64,000 bases of DNA, taken from JADJPO01 sp963828555. GTDB lineage: Bacteria > Actinomycetota > Actinomycetes > Actinomycetales > Kineosporiaceae. The notes under the pieces were generated by a model. That model saw only the letters and a program-made list of their open reading frames with translations, had not been told where the DNA came from and made no database searches. The DNA is taken from contig CAWHEL010000005.1 in NCBI GenBank assembly GCA_963828555.1, positions 806,001-870,000 on the forward strand, read 5' to 3'. Shown piece after piece: positions 34,286-41,784 of the stretch (within the stretch, counting starts at the first letter, position 1; each line of letters begins with the position of its first letter). The translations under genes and the position numbers were made by a program.

Positions 34286-35505
34286 GCCGTCGCTCCACTA
34301 CTCGTCGGGGTGGTGGCAATCGGGGTGGGTTTCGGGGTTCTGACCAGCTCGCGGAAGGTGGTGACCGCGAGCCGCGCCGCGGCGATGTCGCACGGCCTGG
34401 CCGCCAGGGCGGCGCCGGCCCGGCCGAGGGCGACCACCAGCGCGGCCTCATCGGCGCGGGACGCCTTCTCGGCCATCGACCGGTAGCTGGTCAGCAGGCC
34501 GACCAGCTCCTCGTACTCGGTCAACGGACGGCCGTAGCCGTCCTCGACCACGTCCATCGCGCGCACCACCAGGCCCAGCCGCCGGGTGAAGGCGTCCAGC
34601 TCGGCCCGCCTCGCGGGCACCGGGCCGAGCGCCGCCACGTCGGGGACGGCGTAGCGCGGCGCCGGCGTGATCTCTGCGACACAGCGCTCGACCAGGGCGA
34701 GCAGGCGTAGCCGCCGATGCTCCAGCGCGGCCACCTCACTGGCGGCCCGGGACCGGTCGGCGGCCAGGTCGGCGGCCTCGGCCTCCTTGGACCGGGCGTC
34801 ACGCAGTTTGGTGGCGGTGGTGACGACCAGGTCGCGCTCGGCGCGCGCGGCGTCCACCTCGAGCTGGTGCAGTGGACCGTCGACGTCACCACCGCGGGCG
34901 GCCCGGGAGGCCAGGTCGGCGATCCGGGTGCCGAGCAGCTCGACCTGCGCACCCCAGCTGGGCTCCTGCTTGACCAGCTCACGTAGCCGCTCCAGGCCGG
35001 CCCGCAGGGCTGCCACGCGGACGGCGCCGTCGCTCGCCCTGGGGTCGAAGGACAGCCGGGAGCGCAGCTGGGCGGCCAGGGCGTCGGAGAGCCGGCAGGC
35101 CTCCACCACGCTCAGAGACAGACTCGATCCGGCCATGCCGCCGGCTCCCCCGGCGCTGCCGGAGGTGGACAACCGGCCCCAGATCACCTGGGACATCTGC
35201 TCCCGGGTGACCGCATCGGCGCGGCCGGAGTCCCAGAGCTGGTCCAGCCGCTGGGTGCGCTCGTTGACCGACTGCCACAGCGCCATCGACAGGGTGATGT
35301 CGCCGGTGTAGTCGTCCGGGTCGGAGGACCGCATGGCGGAGGCATCGATCCCGTCCAGCTCACGCTTGCGCTGGGCCACCCAGTCGCGCAGCTCGCGCAG
35401 GTAGGCCAGCAGCACGTTCGAGTCCGCGGCCTCGCCCAGGCGCCCCGGCGGGGTGGGCGCGATGGCCAGGCCCGGCGTCGACGGCGCGGACGGGGAAAGG
35501 CTCAC
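34282..35505 (-). CDS. Coiled-coil protein of unknown function in the PknG operon
   Basis: I do not recognise a family. The 407-residue protein has no signal peptide or membrane helix and is largely helical, with heptad-like stretches such as LHQLEVDAARAERDLVVTTA and SEVAALEHRRLRLLALVERC. A Gly/Ser-rich loop interrupts it near residue 125. Its start overlaps the glnH stop and its stop overlaps the pknG start, each by 4 bases, so it is made with both. I infer a cytoplasmic adaptor between the membrane sensor and the kinase; that is a guess from position. Confidence 0.7.
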   Translation of the reverse strand: MSLSPSAPSTPGLAIAPTPPGRLGEAADSNVLLAYLRELRDWVAQRKRELDGIDASAMRSSDPDDYTGDITLSMALWQSVNERTQRLDQLWDSGRADAVTREQMSQVIWGRLSTSGSAGGAGGMAGSSLSLSVVEACRLSDALAAQLRSRLSFDPRASDGAVRVAALRAGLERLRELVKQEPSWGAQVELLGTRIADLASRAARGGDVDGPLHQLEVDAARAERDLVVTTATKLRDARSKEAEAADLAADRSRAASEVAALEHRRLRLLALVERCVAEITPAPRYAVPDVAALGPVPARRAELDAFTRRLGLVVRAMDVVEDGYGRPLTEYEELVGLLTSYRSMAEKASRADEAALVVALGRAGAALAARPCDIAAARLAVTTFRELVRTPKPTPIATTPTSSGATA

Positions 35506-36521
35506 GGGCGAGCCCTGTAGTTCGGCCCCGCTGCGGGCTGCGTTCCCGGGCCGAGGGCCGGCTTCAGCCAGGCGTCATATGCCTTCTGCCAGCTGCCGTC
35601 CCCGCGGGCCTGCTCCAGCACGGTGTTGATGTAGGCCGCGAAGTCGCTGCGCTTCAACGGAACCCCGAGGCCGTAGGGCTCATTGCTGAGCTCCAGGCCG
35701 TCGACCACGACCGTGGTCGGATCCTGTGCCTTGAAACCGGCCAGGATCGCGTCGTCCCCGGTGATCGCGTCGACCTTGCCCCGCTGCAGCAGCACCAGGC
35801 AGTCGGTGTGGTTCGCCACGCCCACGGTCTCCACCAGGGCGTTCTTCTGCTTGATGTTGACCAGGCTGGTGGAGCCGTTGGGTGCGCAGACCCTCTTGCC
35901 CGACAGGCTGGCAAGGGTCTTCTTCGGGTCGGTGCTCACGGCAGAGCCCTGGGCGATCATCACGCCCTGATGCGCCCGGAAGTACTCCGCCGAGAAGGCC
36001 ACCTGCTGCCACCGAGCACAGTTCATGGTGAAGGCGCGAGCCACGAGGTCGACCCCGCCTGCCGCGTTGTCGGCCGGGTTCACCTCCTTGGTCAGCTCCG
36101 GGATCCGGTTGGCGGTGCTGATCACCTTGAAGCGGATCCTGCTCGCATCCCCCAGGACCGCCTTGGCGACCAGTTCGGCCATGGCGATGTCGAAGCCCTC
36201 GAAAACCTTGGGGTCCTTCGGGTTGACCGCACCGAGCAGCCGGGTGTCGGCGGAGACACCGACCAGGAGGTAGCCCCGTGACCTGATCGCTTCCACGTAG
36301 CTGCTGGTGGTCGAGGGCGCGTAGGACACAGTGGCGATCGGACTGCACACGACGGCCGCAGGGGTGCTGCTCGCCGTCGGGCTCGGAGCGGCCGATGCAC
36401 TCGACGGCGACGTCGCCGGGGCAGCCACGGGTGGCGACGTCACGCAGCCGGCCAGCAGCACGCTGGCTGCCGCGGCAGCAAGCGTGGTCACACTCCACCG
36501 GACTCTGGTGCCGATGCTCAT
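35502..36521 (-). CDS. glnH: Glutamine/amino-acid-binding lipoprotein, GlnH-like
   Basis: The 339-residue protein has a lipoprotein signal with lipobox LLAGC (Cys26), a Ser/Pro/Ala-rich linker, and a family 3 solute-binding domain: GYLLVGVSADTRLLGAVN, KVFEGFDIAMAELVAKAVLG, LVARAFTMNCARWQQVAF, GKRVCAPNGSTSLVNI and VDAITGDDAILAGF. No ABC permease genes accompany it; instead it overlaps a GlnX-like membrane gene and lies near pknG, exactly as in mycobacteria, where GlnH senses Asp, Glu and Gln for PknG signalling. A sensory rather than transport role is therefore likely. Confidence 0.9.
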   Translation of the reverse strand: MSIGTRVRWSVTTLAAAAASVLLAGCVTSPPVAAPATSPSSASAAPSPTASSTPAAVVCSPIATVSYAPSTTSSYVEAIRSRGYLLVGVSADTRLLGAVNPKDPKVFEGFDIAMAELVAKAVLGDASRIRFKVISTANRIPELTKEVNPADNAAGGVDLVARAFTMNCARWQQVAFSAEYFRAHQGVMIAQGSAVSTDPKKTLASLSGKRVCAPNGSTSLVNIKQKNALVETVGVANHTDCLVLLQRGKVDAITGDDAILAGFKAQDPTTVVVDGLELSNEPYGLGVPLKRSDFAAYINTVLEQARGDGSWQKAYDAWLKPALGPGTQPAAGPNYRARP

Positions 36522-37852
36522 CGGTACTCCCCCAGCCTCTGCGAGACGCCGTTGTATGAGGCCAGCGCCGCCAGCAGGCCCAGGATCAGGGTCAGCCAGC
36601 CGAGCACCACCAGAGACATCCGCGACCCCGCCAGGCCGGCATCCACCGCCGCCGCCTGGCCGTCGAGCTCCTGTTTGGAGGCAGCGTCGAAGGCGTCGAA
36701 GATCGTGTTGGACTCGCCGACCGCCGTCTCGCGCGCCTTCACCCAGTCACCGCCGTCGTCGGTCGTGCGCACCGAATCGTGCACGGTGGACCACGCGACG
36801 AGCGCTTCCTTCGGAGCCTCCGCCGCTCCCCGCGCCTGGGCGGTGTCGAGATCGGTCATCGCCGTCGTGAGCTGCGTCAACACGATCTTCTCGTCGGCGG
36901 TGGCGTTGCCGCGGTTGATCAGGCCGAAGGCCTCCCGCGCCTTGGCGTCGAAGGCTGCGGTCCGCGCCCCGGAGAGCGCCACGGTGGCCGCGTACGGCTT
37001 GCTCGCCACCGTGTCGACCTGATCGGCCGCATTGCTCAACGTGCTGAAACCGATCACCAGGGCCCCCAGCACCGCCACCGTGGCGCCGGCCAGGCGCAGG
37101 TTCAGGACGCGGTGGGTGCGCAGGGCCAGCCACAGCTGCACCAGCACCAGCACCAGCAGGGCGAAGGCCCCGGCGCCGATCAGCCGCATCGTGGCCAGGT
37201 TGGCCTGGTCGTAGGCGGCGGCCACCCGTTGCTGGTCGGAGGCGGACACGGTCTTCAGCGCGGGGACGATCTCGTTGCGCAGCACGTCGCCGGCCACCCG
37301 TTGGTAGGCCGCCCCGACCTGCATACCCTGCCGGTTGTTGGCCCGGGCCTGCTCGACGAGGCCGGTGTAGCGGCTCAGCCCGTCCACGGCGGTCTCCAGG
37401 ACAGCCGAGTCCGCCGCGGTCGCGGCCGGCTGGGCCAGCTTGCGCGCGGCGTCACTGATCGCCGCGTCGTACAGCGCCCGCGTGGCCGAGTCCTCCGCCC
37501 CGCCCCGGAGGTAGGAGTTGGCCGCGGCGGCGTCCGCCTTGACCAGGTCGTTCTGAATGGTCTGGATCCGGACCAGCTGGGCCGACTCCGCCCGGGCGGA
37601 GTCGAGGGCGATCCCCCACTCGCGGAAGGCCGAGCCACCGAGCAGCCCGAACACCAAAGAGGCGAGGACGGCGGCGGCGGCGGCCACCCGCATCCGGCCC
37701 GGAGTGCCGTTCAGGCCGGCCTTGGCCGCCTCACGCACCCGGCCCCGCCGCGGCTTGGTCATCGGATCCACCGCGGACCCCGGGATCGGGGCAGGCAGGC
37801 CGACCGGGACCGCGGGTGCAGTCACCGGTGCGCTCGCCGTCGCCTGGCTCAT
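36518..37852 (-). CDS. glnX: GlnX-like four-helix transmembrane sensor
   Basis: The 444-residue protein has membrane helices near residues 54-75, 225-245, 255-275 and 415-435 and two helical extracytoplasmic regions between them, the duplicated sensor layout of mycobacterial GlnX. The name rests on this topology and on its place before glnH and pknG. It has no kinase, cyclase or HAMP domain, so it must relay the signal through partners. Its start overlaps the AAA+ gene stop and its stop overlaps the glnH start, each by 4 bases. Confidence 0.8.
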   Translation of the reverse strand: MSQATASAPVTAPAVPVGLPAPIPGSAVDPMTKPRRGRVREAAKAGLNGTPGRMRVAAAAAVLASLVFGLLGGSAFREWGIALDSARAESAQLVRIQTIQNDLVKADAAAANSYLRGGAEDSATRALYDAAISDAARKLAQPAATAADSAVLETAVDGLSRYTGLVEQARANNRQGMQVGAAYQRVAGDVLRNEIVPALKTVSASDQQRVAAAYDQANLATMRLIGAGAFALLVLVLVQLWLALRTHRVLNLRLAGATVAVLGALVIGFSTLSNAADQVDTVASKPYAATVALSGARTAAFDAKAREAFGLINRGNATADEKIVLTQLTTAMTDLDTAQARGAAEAPKEALVAWSTVHDSVRTTDDGGDWVKARETAVGESNTIFDAFDAASKQELDGQAAAVDAGLAGSRMSLVVLGWLTLILGLLAALASYNGVSQRLGEYR

Positions 37853-39408
37853 GGCTGGTCGCTCCCCTCGTGGGGTGGTGGGGCGTCATAGGTCATCGGA
37901 GCCTGCGCAGCCTCAGGCTCGGCCGGCGTGGGCGGGGCGGCCGGGGCGGACAGGTCCTCCGGGTCGAGGTCGCGCAGCTGTTCCGCGGTCGGCTTCTCCA
38001 CGTCGCGCAGCCGCCAGGCATGCCGCCCGATGGCCTCCTCGAGCACGTTCCGGGCGTAACGCCCGTTGCCGAATGCCTCGTCCCGGTCGACGGTGGCCAA
38101 CAGCTCACGGAACCGGGCCAGCACCGCGGGGGTAGCGGTGTAGTCGGCCTTGTCCGCCATCCGCCGGAAGATCTCGACCAGCTCGTCCTCCGTGTAGTCG
38201 TCGAAGGTGATGTTGGTGCGGAACCGGCTCGCCAGACCAGGGTTCGCGCCGATGAACTCACCCATCGGCCTGGGATAGCCGGCCACCACCACGACCAGGT
38301 CGTTGCGGTGGTCCTCCATCTCCTTGACCAGGGTGTCGATGGCCTCCTCGCCGTACTGGTCGCCGGCCAGGCTATAGGCCTCGTCGATGAACAGGACGCC
38401 GCCGATCGCCGTCGCGACCACCTCGGCGGTCTTCATCGCGGTCTGGCCCAGATATCCGGCCACCAGTTCGGAGCGATCGACCTCGACCAGCTGACCCTTG
38501 CTGAGCAGGCCGAGGGCACGGTAGATGCCCGAGACCAGCCGGGCCACCGTGGTCTTGCCGGTGCCCGGGTTGCCGACGAAGACCAGGTGCCGGGTGATCG
38601 TCGGCTTGGCCAGCCCGGCCTCCGCGCGCAGCTTCTCCATCCGCAGCACAGCGGTCTGGCGGTGGATCTCCGCCTTGACCGCGGTCAGCCCGGTCAGCTG
38701 GTCGAGCTCGGCGAGCAGCTCCTCCAGAGTCCTGACCGGTTCGGCCGGCTCGGCCGGCGTCGGCGCAACCTCTGGCCCGGGAGCAGGGGCCACCGCTTCC
38801 GGGCCCGCGGGCAGGCTCGGCGTACCGGTCATCCCCGGGGGCAGGGTGATCCCGTGCGTGATCCGCAGCTGCTCGAGCAGGCGCGGGTCCACGGGCAGCA
38901 CCGTGGGACCGGAGGCCCTCGGTGCGCCAAGGGTGCCGGGAGCGCCGGGAGGGCCTGGCGCGGCGGGGGTCACGGGTGGCGCGGTCGCCGCGGACGGCGT
39001 GAGACCGGCCGTGCGCAGCTGGGCTGCGGCGGCAGTCGAGGCGTTGCTGAGCACGGCCAGCGTCGGCTCGCCGAGCGCGCACGCCGAGGCGGTCAGTTCG
39101 ACCAGCGCCCGCGCGTAGTCGCCGGCCTGGGGCGAGGAGGAGGAGACCAGCGCGAGCAGACCCGCCGTCGGGGCGTTGCGCCACCGCCGCGCGCTGCTCG
39201 CGGCATCGAAGAAGTCCTGGACGCCGCCACCGGCGACGGCGTTCCAGGCTGTCGGTGCTCCGGGGGCCGACTCGGCGAGTGACGCGGCGAGGGCCGCGCC
39301 CTCGACGCGGACGTCCTTCTCGGCCAGACCGGCCTGGACGCCGACCGCAACCAACGCCGTCAGCGCCTCTGCGAAGGACAGGTCGCCGGTGCCGTCCGGG
39401 CGGCTCAT
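37849..39408 (-). CDS. CbbX/EccA-type AAA+ ATPase
   Basis: The 519-residue protein has an N-terminal helical domain (about 1-145), a Pro/Ala-rich linker (about 145-235) and one AAA+ module: QLTGLTAVKAEIHRQTAVLR, Walker A VFVGNPGTGKTTVARLVS, Walker B GVLFIDEAYSLAGD, sensor and Arg-finger region NPGLASRFRTNITFDDYTED, and YARNVLEEAIGR. Relatives remodel protein complexes (CbbX on Rubisco, EccA in type VII secretion). In this cluster I infer a chaperone-like role on the signalling or TelA proteins. It overlaps both neighbours by 4 bases. Confidence 0.88.
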   Translation of the reverse strand: MSRPDGTGDLSFAEALTALVAVGVQAGLAEKDVRVEGAALAASLAESAPGAPTAWNAVAGGGVQDFFDAASSARRWRNAPTAGLLALVSSSSPQAGDYARALVELTASACALGEPTLAVLSNASTAAAAQLRTAGLTPSAATAPPVTPAAPGPPGAPGTLGAPRASGPTVLPVDPRLLEQLRITHGITLPPGMTGTPSLPAGPEAVAPAPGPEVAPTPAEPAEPVRTLEELLAELDQLTGLTAVKAEIHRQTAVLRMEKLRAEAGLAKPTITRHLVFVGNPGTGKTTVARLVSGIYRALGLLSKGQLVEVDRSELVAGYLGQTAMKTAEVVATAIGGVLFIDEAYSLAGDQYGEEAIDTLVKEMEDHRNDLVVVVAGYPRPMGEFIGANPGLASRFRTNITFDDYTEDELVEIFRRMADKADYTATPAVLARFRELLATVDRDEAFGNGRYARNVLEEAIGRHAWRLRDVEKPTAEQLRDLDPEDLSAPAAPPTPAEPEAAQAPMTYDAPPPHEGSDQP

Positions 39409-39956
39409 GGCTGGCCTCCCGATCCGGGCGTGCCGAGGTCCAGCGCGCCGCCGGAGGACGCGTGACCGAACTTCTCGGCCAGGAACTGCCCGTGCGCGAC
39501 CAGGGCGTCGACGTCGCGGCGGGTCGCGGCGTCCAGGATCTTGTCCATGGTCAGCCCGAGCAGGTCGAGCTGGTCGACGAGCAGCATGAGTGACGTCTTG
39601 CCGCCGGAGACCGCGCGGGTATCGGCGTACTGACGGGGCAGGCGCAGGTAGGTGCCCAGCGCCTCGGGCAGGTAGCTGGTCACGGTGGACATCACCGAGT
39701 GCGCGTCCCGGGTGCCCCCTCCGAGCTGGTTCAGCCGGGGGATGATGTCCCGCGCTGTGGCGCAGATGTCGGTCACCCGGGAGGCCACCACGCCCGAGAT
39801 CCGGTCGTGGCGCGCCTTGTCCTGGATGTCGTGGTCGATGGCGTCGAGCTGGGTGAGCAGGTCCTCACCTGTGGGGACCTGCGGGATCTCGATCGGGGCA
39901 GGCTCGACCTCGCGAGGGCGCCCGGTCAAAGCCCCCCACCAGTCCTTCAGTGACAC
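39405..39956 (-). CDS. Small helical protein, possibly XpaC-like, paired with TelA
   Basis: The 183-residue product starts MSLKDWWGALTGRP and is mainly helical with no membrane segment. The stretch SYLPEALGTYLRLPRQYA followed by SLMLLVDQLDLLGLTMDKIL resembles the C-terminal part of XpaC-type proteins, which are commonly encoded next to TelA (for example xpaC-yaaN in Bacillus subtilis). It lies 46 bases after telA and overlaps the AAA+ gene by 4 bases. The XpaC assignment is tentative. Confidence 0.6.
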   Translation of the reverse strand: MSLKDWWGALTGRPREVEPAPIEIPQVPTGEDLLTQLDAIDHDIQDKARHDRISGVVASRVTDICATARDIIPRLNQLGGGTRDAHSVMSTVTSYLPEALGTYLRLPRQYADTRAVSGGKTSLMLLVDQLDLLGLTMDKILDAATRRDVDALVAHGQFLAEKFGHASSGGALDLGTPGSGGQP

Positions 39957-40002
39957 CCGCGTGCCGCCCTTCCGGTCGTTACCCCCGCACAGGCCCTGGT
40001 AC

Positions 40003-41223
40003 TCAGCGCCGGCCGTCCCCGATGTCGAGCGATCCCGACGCGATCCGCTCGTCCCGCTGGGCGACCCGCTCCAGGTACTCGCGGGACTTCTCGACCTCGG
40101 TCTCCAGGGTGCCGATGGTGGTGGCCATCGTGTCCAGTGCCTGCACCTTGAACGTGTCGATGGCGTCCATCGTGGCGTAGATGTTCTGGAACGCCGCCTG
40201 CAGCTGCGGCAGCCCGATGGTGGCCGATGCCGCCTGCTCCTGGATCTGCACCGAGTTGTCGCGCAGCATCTCCGACGTCCGCTGGATCATGTCCGACGTC
40301 GTGGTGTTCAACGCCGAGATCTGGTCGAGCACCAGCTTCTGGTTGCCCAGTGCCTGGGCCACGATCACGGCGGTGCGCAGCGCGGAGACAGTGGTGGTGG
40401 AGGCCCGGTCGACCCCCTTGATCAGTTCGATGTTGTTCTTGATCACCACGTCGATGGCCAGGTAGTTCTGGATCGACACGGCGAGCTGGGTGAGTAGGTC
40501 CTGATGCTTCTGGCGCACGTAGAACTGCACGTCCTGCTGCAGGGCCTTGGCCTTCTCCGGGTCACTGACCTGCAACTCGGAGATGCCCGCGGCCAGCCGG
40601 GAGTCGAGCCGCTCAGCGATGTAGACGTACTGGTTCAGCCGGCCCATGGCATCCCACAGGTTCTGCTTCTCCTGGTTGAGGCTGGCGTTGTCCTTGCGCA
40701 GCTCGTCCTGTCCGTTGTAGAGCGCGTGCAGGATGCCGTCCAGGTGGCCCTGGGCACTCTGGTACTTGCGGAAGTAGTCCTCGACCTTGTCGCCCATGGG
40801 CAGGATGCCGAACAACTTCTTGCTGCCCTTGGCTCCCTGCGGGTCCAGGCTCTCGACCGTGCGGCGGAGCTCGATCAGCGTCTTGCCGATGTCGGACCCC
40901 TCGGCCAGACCGCCCTCCTGCAGCGCCTTCACCGGCCGCTTGAGCAGATTGTTCGAGGTCTCGGCCGCACGACGGATGTCGACGTCGCCCATGGTGCGTA
41001 CGTCGTTGGCCTTGGCGGCGAAGTCCGGCGAGCTCGGCGCCTGCTTGAGCAGTGCGTCCAGGTACCCCTCGACCTTGGCGTCCAGCCCGGGTAGCGCCGC
41101 GGCGTCCACCTGGGGGGCGAGCTTCGGGGCCGCTGTCGCGGCCACCGTCTTCGGCGCCTCGGGCGCGGTCAGGGTGAGAGTCGCCTCGGCGGCCGGGGGT
41201 GCGAGGGGGGTCGGCTCGGTCAT
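40003..41223 (-). CDS. telA: TelA-family toxic anion resistance protein
   Basis: The 406-residue protein is a long helical TelA/KlaA-like protein: SNNLLKRPVKALQEGG, FGILPMGDKVEDYFRKYQSA, DNASLNQEKQNLWDAMGRLN, and QALGNQKLVLDQISALNTTT with the following TSDMIQRTSEMLR are all family-like. TelA proteins are linked to tellurite, envelope-stress and antibiotic tolerance but their biochemistry is unsettled. ATG 41223 is chosen because AAGGAG lies 8 bases upstream; an earlier in-frame ATG at 41271 would bypass it. It is the first gene of the ten-gene train. Confidence 0.9.
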   Translation of the reverse strand: MTEPTPLAPPAAEATLTLTAPEAPKTVAATAAPKLAPQVDAAALPGLDAKVEGYLDALLKQAPSSPDFAAKANDVRTMGDVDIRRAAETSNNLLKRPVKALQEGGLAEGSDIGKTLIELRRTVESLDPQGAKGSKKLFGILPMGDKVEDYFRKYQSAQGHLDGILHALYNGQDELRKDNASLNQEKQNLWDAMGRLNQYVYIAERLDSRLAAGISELQVSDPEKAKALQQDVQFYVRQKHQDLLTQLAVSIQNYLAIDVVIKNNIELIKGVDRASTTTVSALRTAVIVAQALGNQKLVLDQISALNTTTSDMIQRTSEMLRDNSVQIQEQAASATIGLPQLQAAFQNIYATMDAIDTFKVQALDTMATTIGTLETEVEKSREYLERVAQRDERIASGSLDIGDGRR

Positions 41224-41479
41224 CCGCGCGCTCCTTATAAGGTGGTACCGGGCCCGTGCCCGTGTGCTCATCCTGACGACCGGTCAATCTACGCGGTTCC
41301 CACCCGCCACGTCCGTACCGGAGCGCCGGATCAGCCCCGAACCAGTGAGATTCCGGGCAAACCCTGACCGGCACCCTGATCTGGGCTGGGTCGGCGTCAG
41401 GAACCTGCCGGGGCGGTCAGGGCGGTGAGCACGAACAGGGCCTGCCCGGTGTCGTCCGCGACGGACCCTGAGCGGGTGA
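41224..41479. other. 256-base intergenic region upstream of the TelA-FHA operon
   Basis: This is the longest gap in the window. It lies between the DUF3017 stop and the telA start, both on the minus strand, so it should contain the operon promoter. I see one candidate ECF-type promoter at 41275-41300 and a CCTTATAAGG palindrome at 41232-41241 overlapping the telA ribosome site. No gene or stable terminator stands out. Confidence 0.5.
41275..41300 (-). promoter_or_regulatory. Candidate ECF-sigma promoter for the TelA-PknG-FHA operon
   Basis: On the minus strand GGAAC (41300-41296) is followed after exactly 17 bases by CGTC (41278-41275). GGAAC-N16/17-CGT(C/T) is the typical form of extracytoplasmic-function sigma promoters. 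It is 52 bases upstream of the telA ATG. If real, the whole cluster would be induced by envelope or redox stress. Such short boxes arise by chance in GC-rich DNA. Confidence 0.35.
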
Positions 41480-41755
41480 TCAGCCGGGCACGATGGCGGT
41501 GGTGATCGCGATCGCCACCGCGAACACCGCCGCGGTCGCCACGTCGAAGGTGCGCGAACGCACCAGCAGCCCGAGGCAGTACTTCTCCGGCAGGCTGGCC
41601 CGGATCACCGCGGCCAGCGCCATCGCCGTGGCCAGCAGGTATCCCCCGACCCGGAAGTCGTCGAACAGCACCGTGAGCAGCACCGACGCGGCCATCAGGC
41701 CGAGCACCACCACGAAGGCGATCCGCCGCGTCGGCGGCACTTCCCACTGGACCAC
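41480..41755 (-). CDS. DUF3017 membrane protein
   Basis: The 91-residue product has three hydrophobic helices (RIAFVVVLGLMAASVLLTVL, VGGYLLATAMALAAVIRASL and FDVATAAVFAVAIAITTAIV) and the conserved LPEKYCLGLLVRSRTFD loop of DUF3017, a small actinobacterial family usually found beside purH or folD. GTG 41755 is preceded by a good AGGAGG site. It starts 29 bases after the purH stop and is probably in the purN-purH transcript. Function unknown. Confidence 0.85.
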   Translation of the reverse strand: MVQWEVPPTRRIAFVVVLGLMAASVLLTVLFDDFRVGGYLLATAMALAAVIRASLPEKYCLGLLVRSRTFDVATAAVFAVAIAITTAIVPG

Positions 41756-41784
41756 GGCGGCGCCTCCTGCGGTCTCTGGCCGAC

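Noticed and set aside
32120..34486. A long plus-strand open frame opposite pknG
   Set aside because: The translation is composition-biased and has no motifs; pknG on the other strand has full kinase motifs and coupled neighbours.
41397..41747. A minus-strand open frame of 116 codons overlapping the DUF3017 gene
   Set aside because: It is out of frame with the recognisable DUF3017 helices and has no ribosome site or family-like features.
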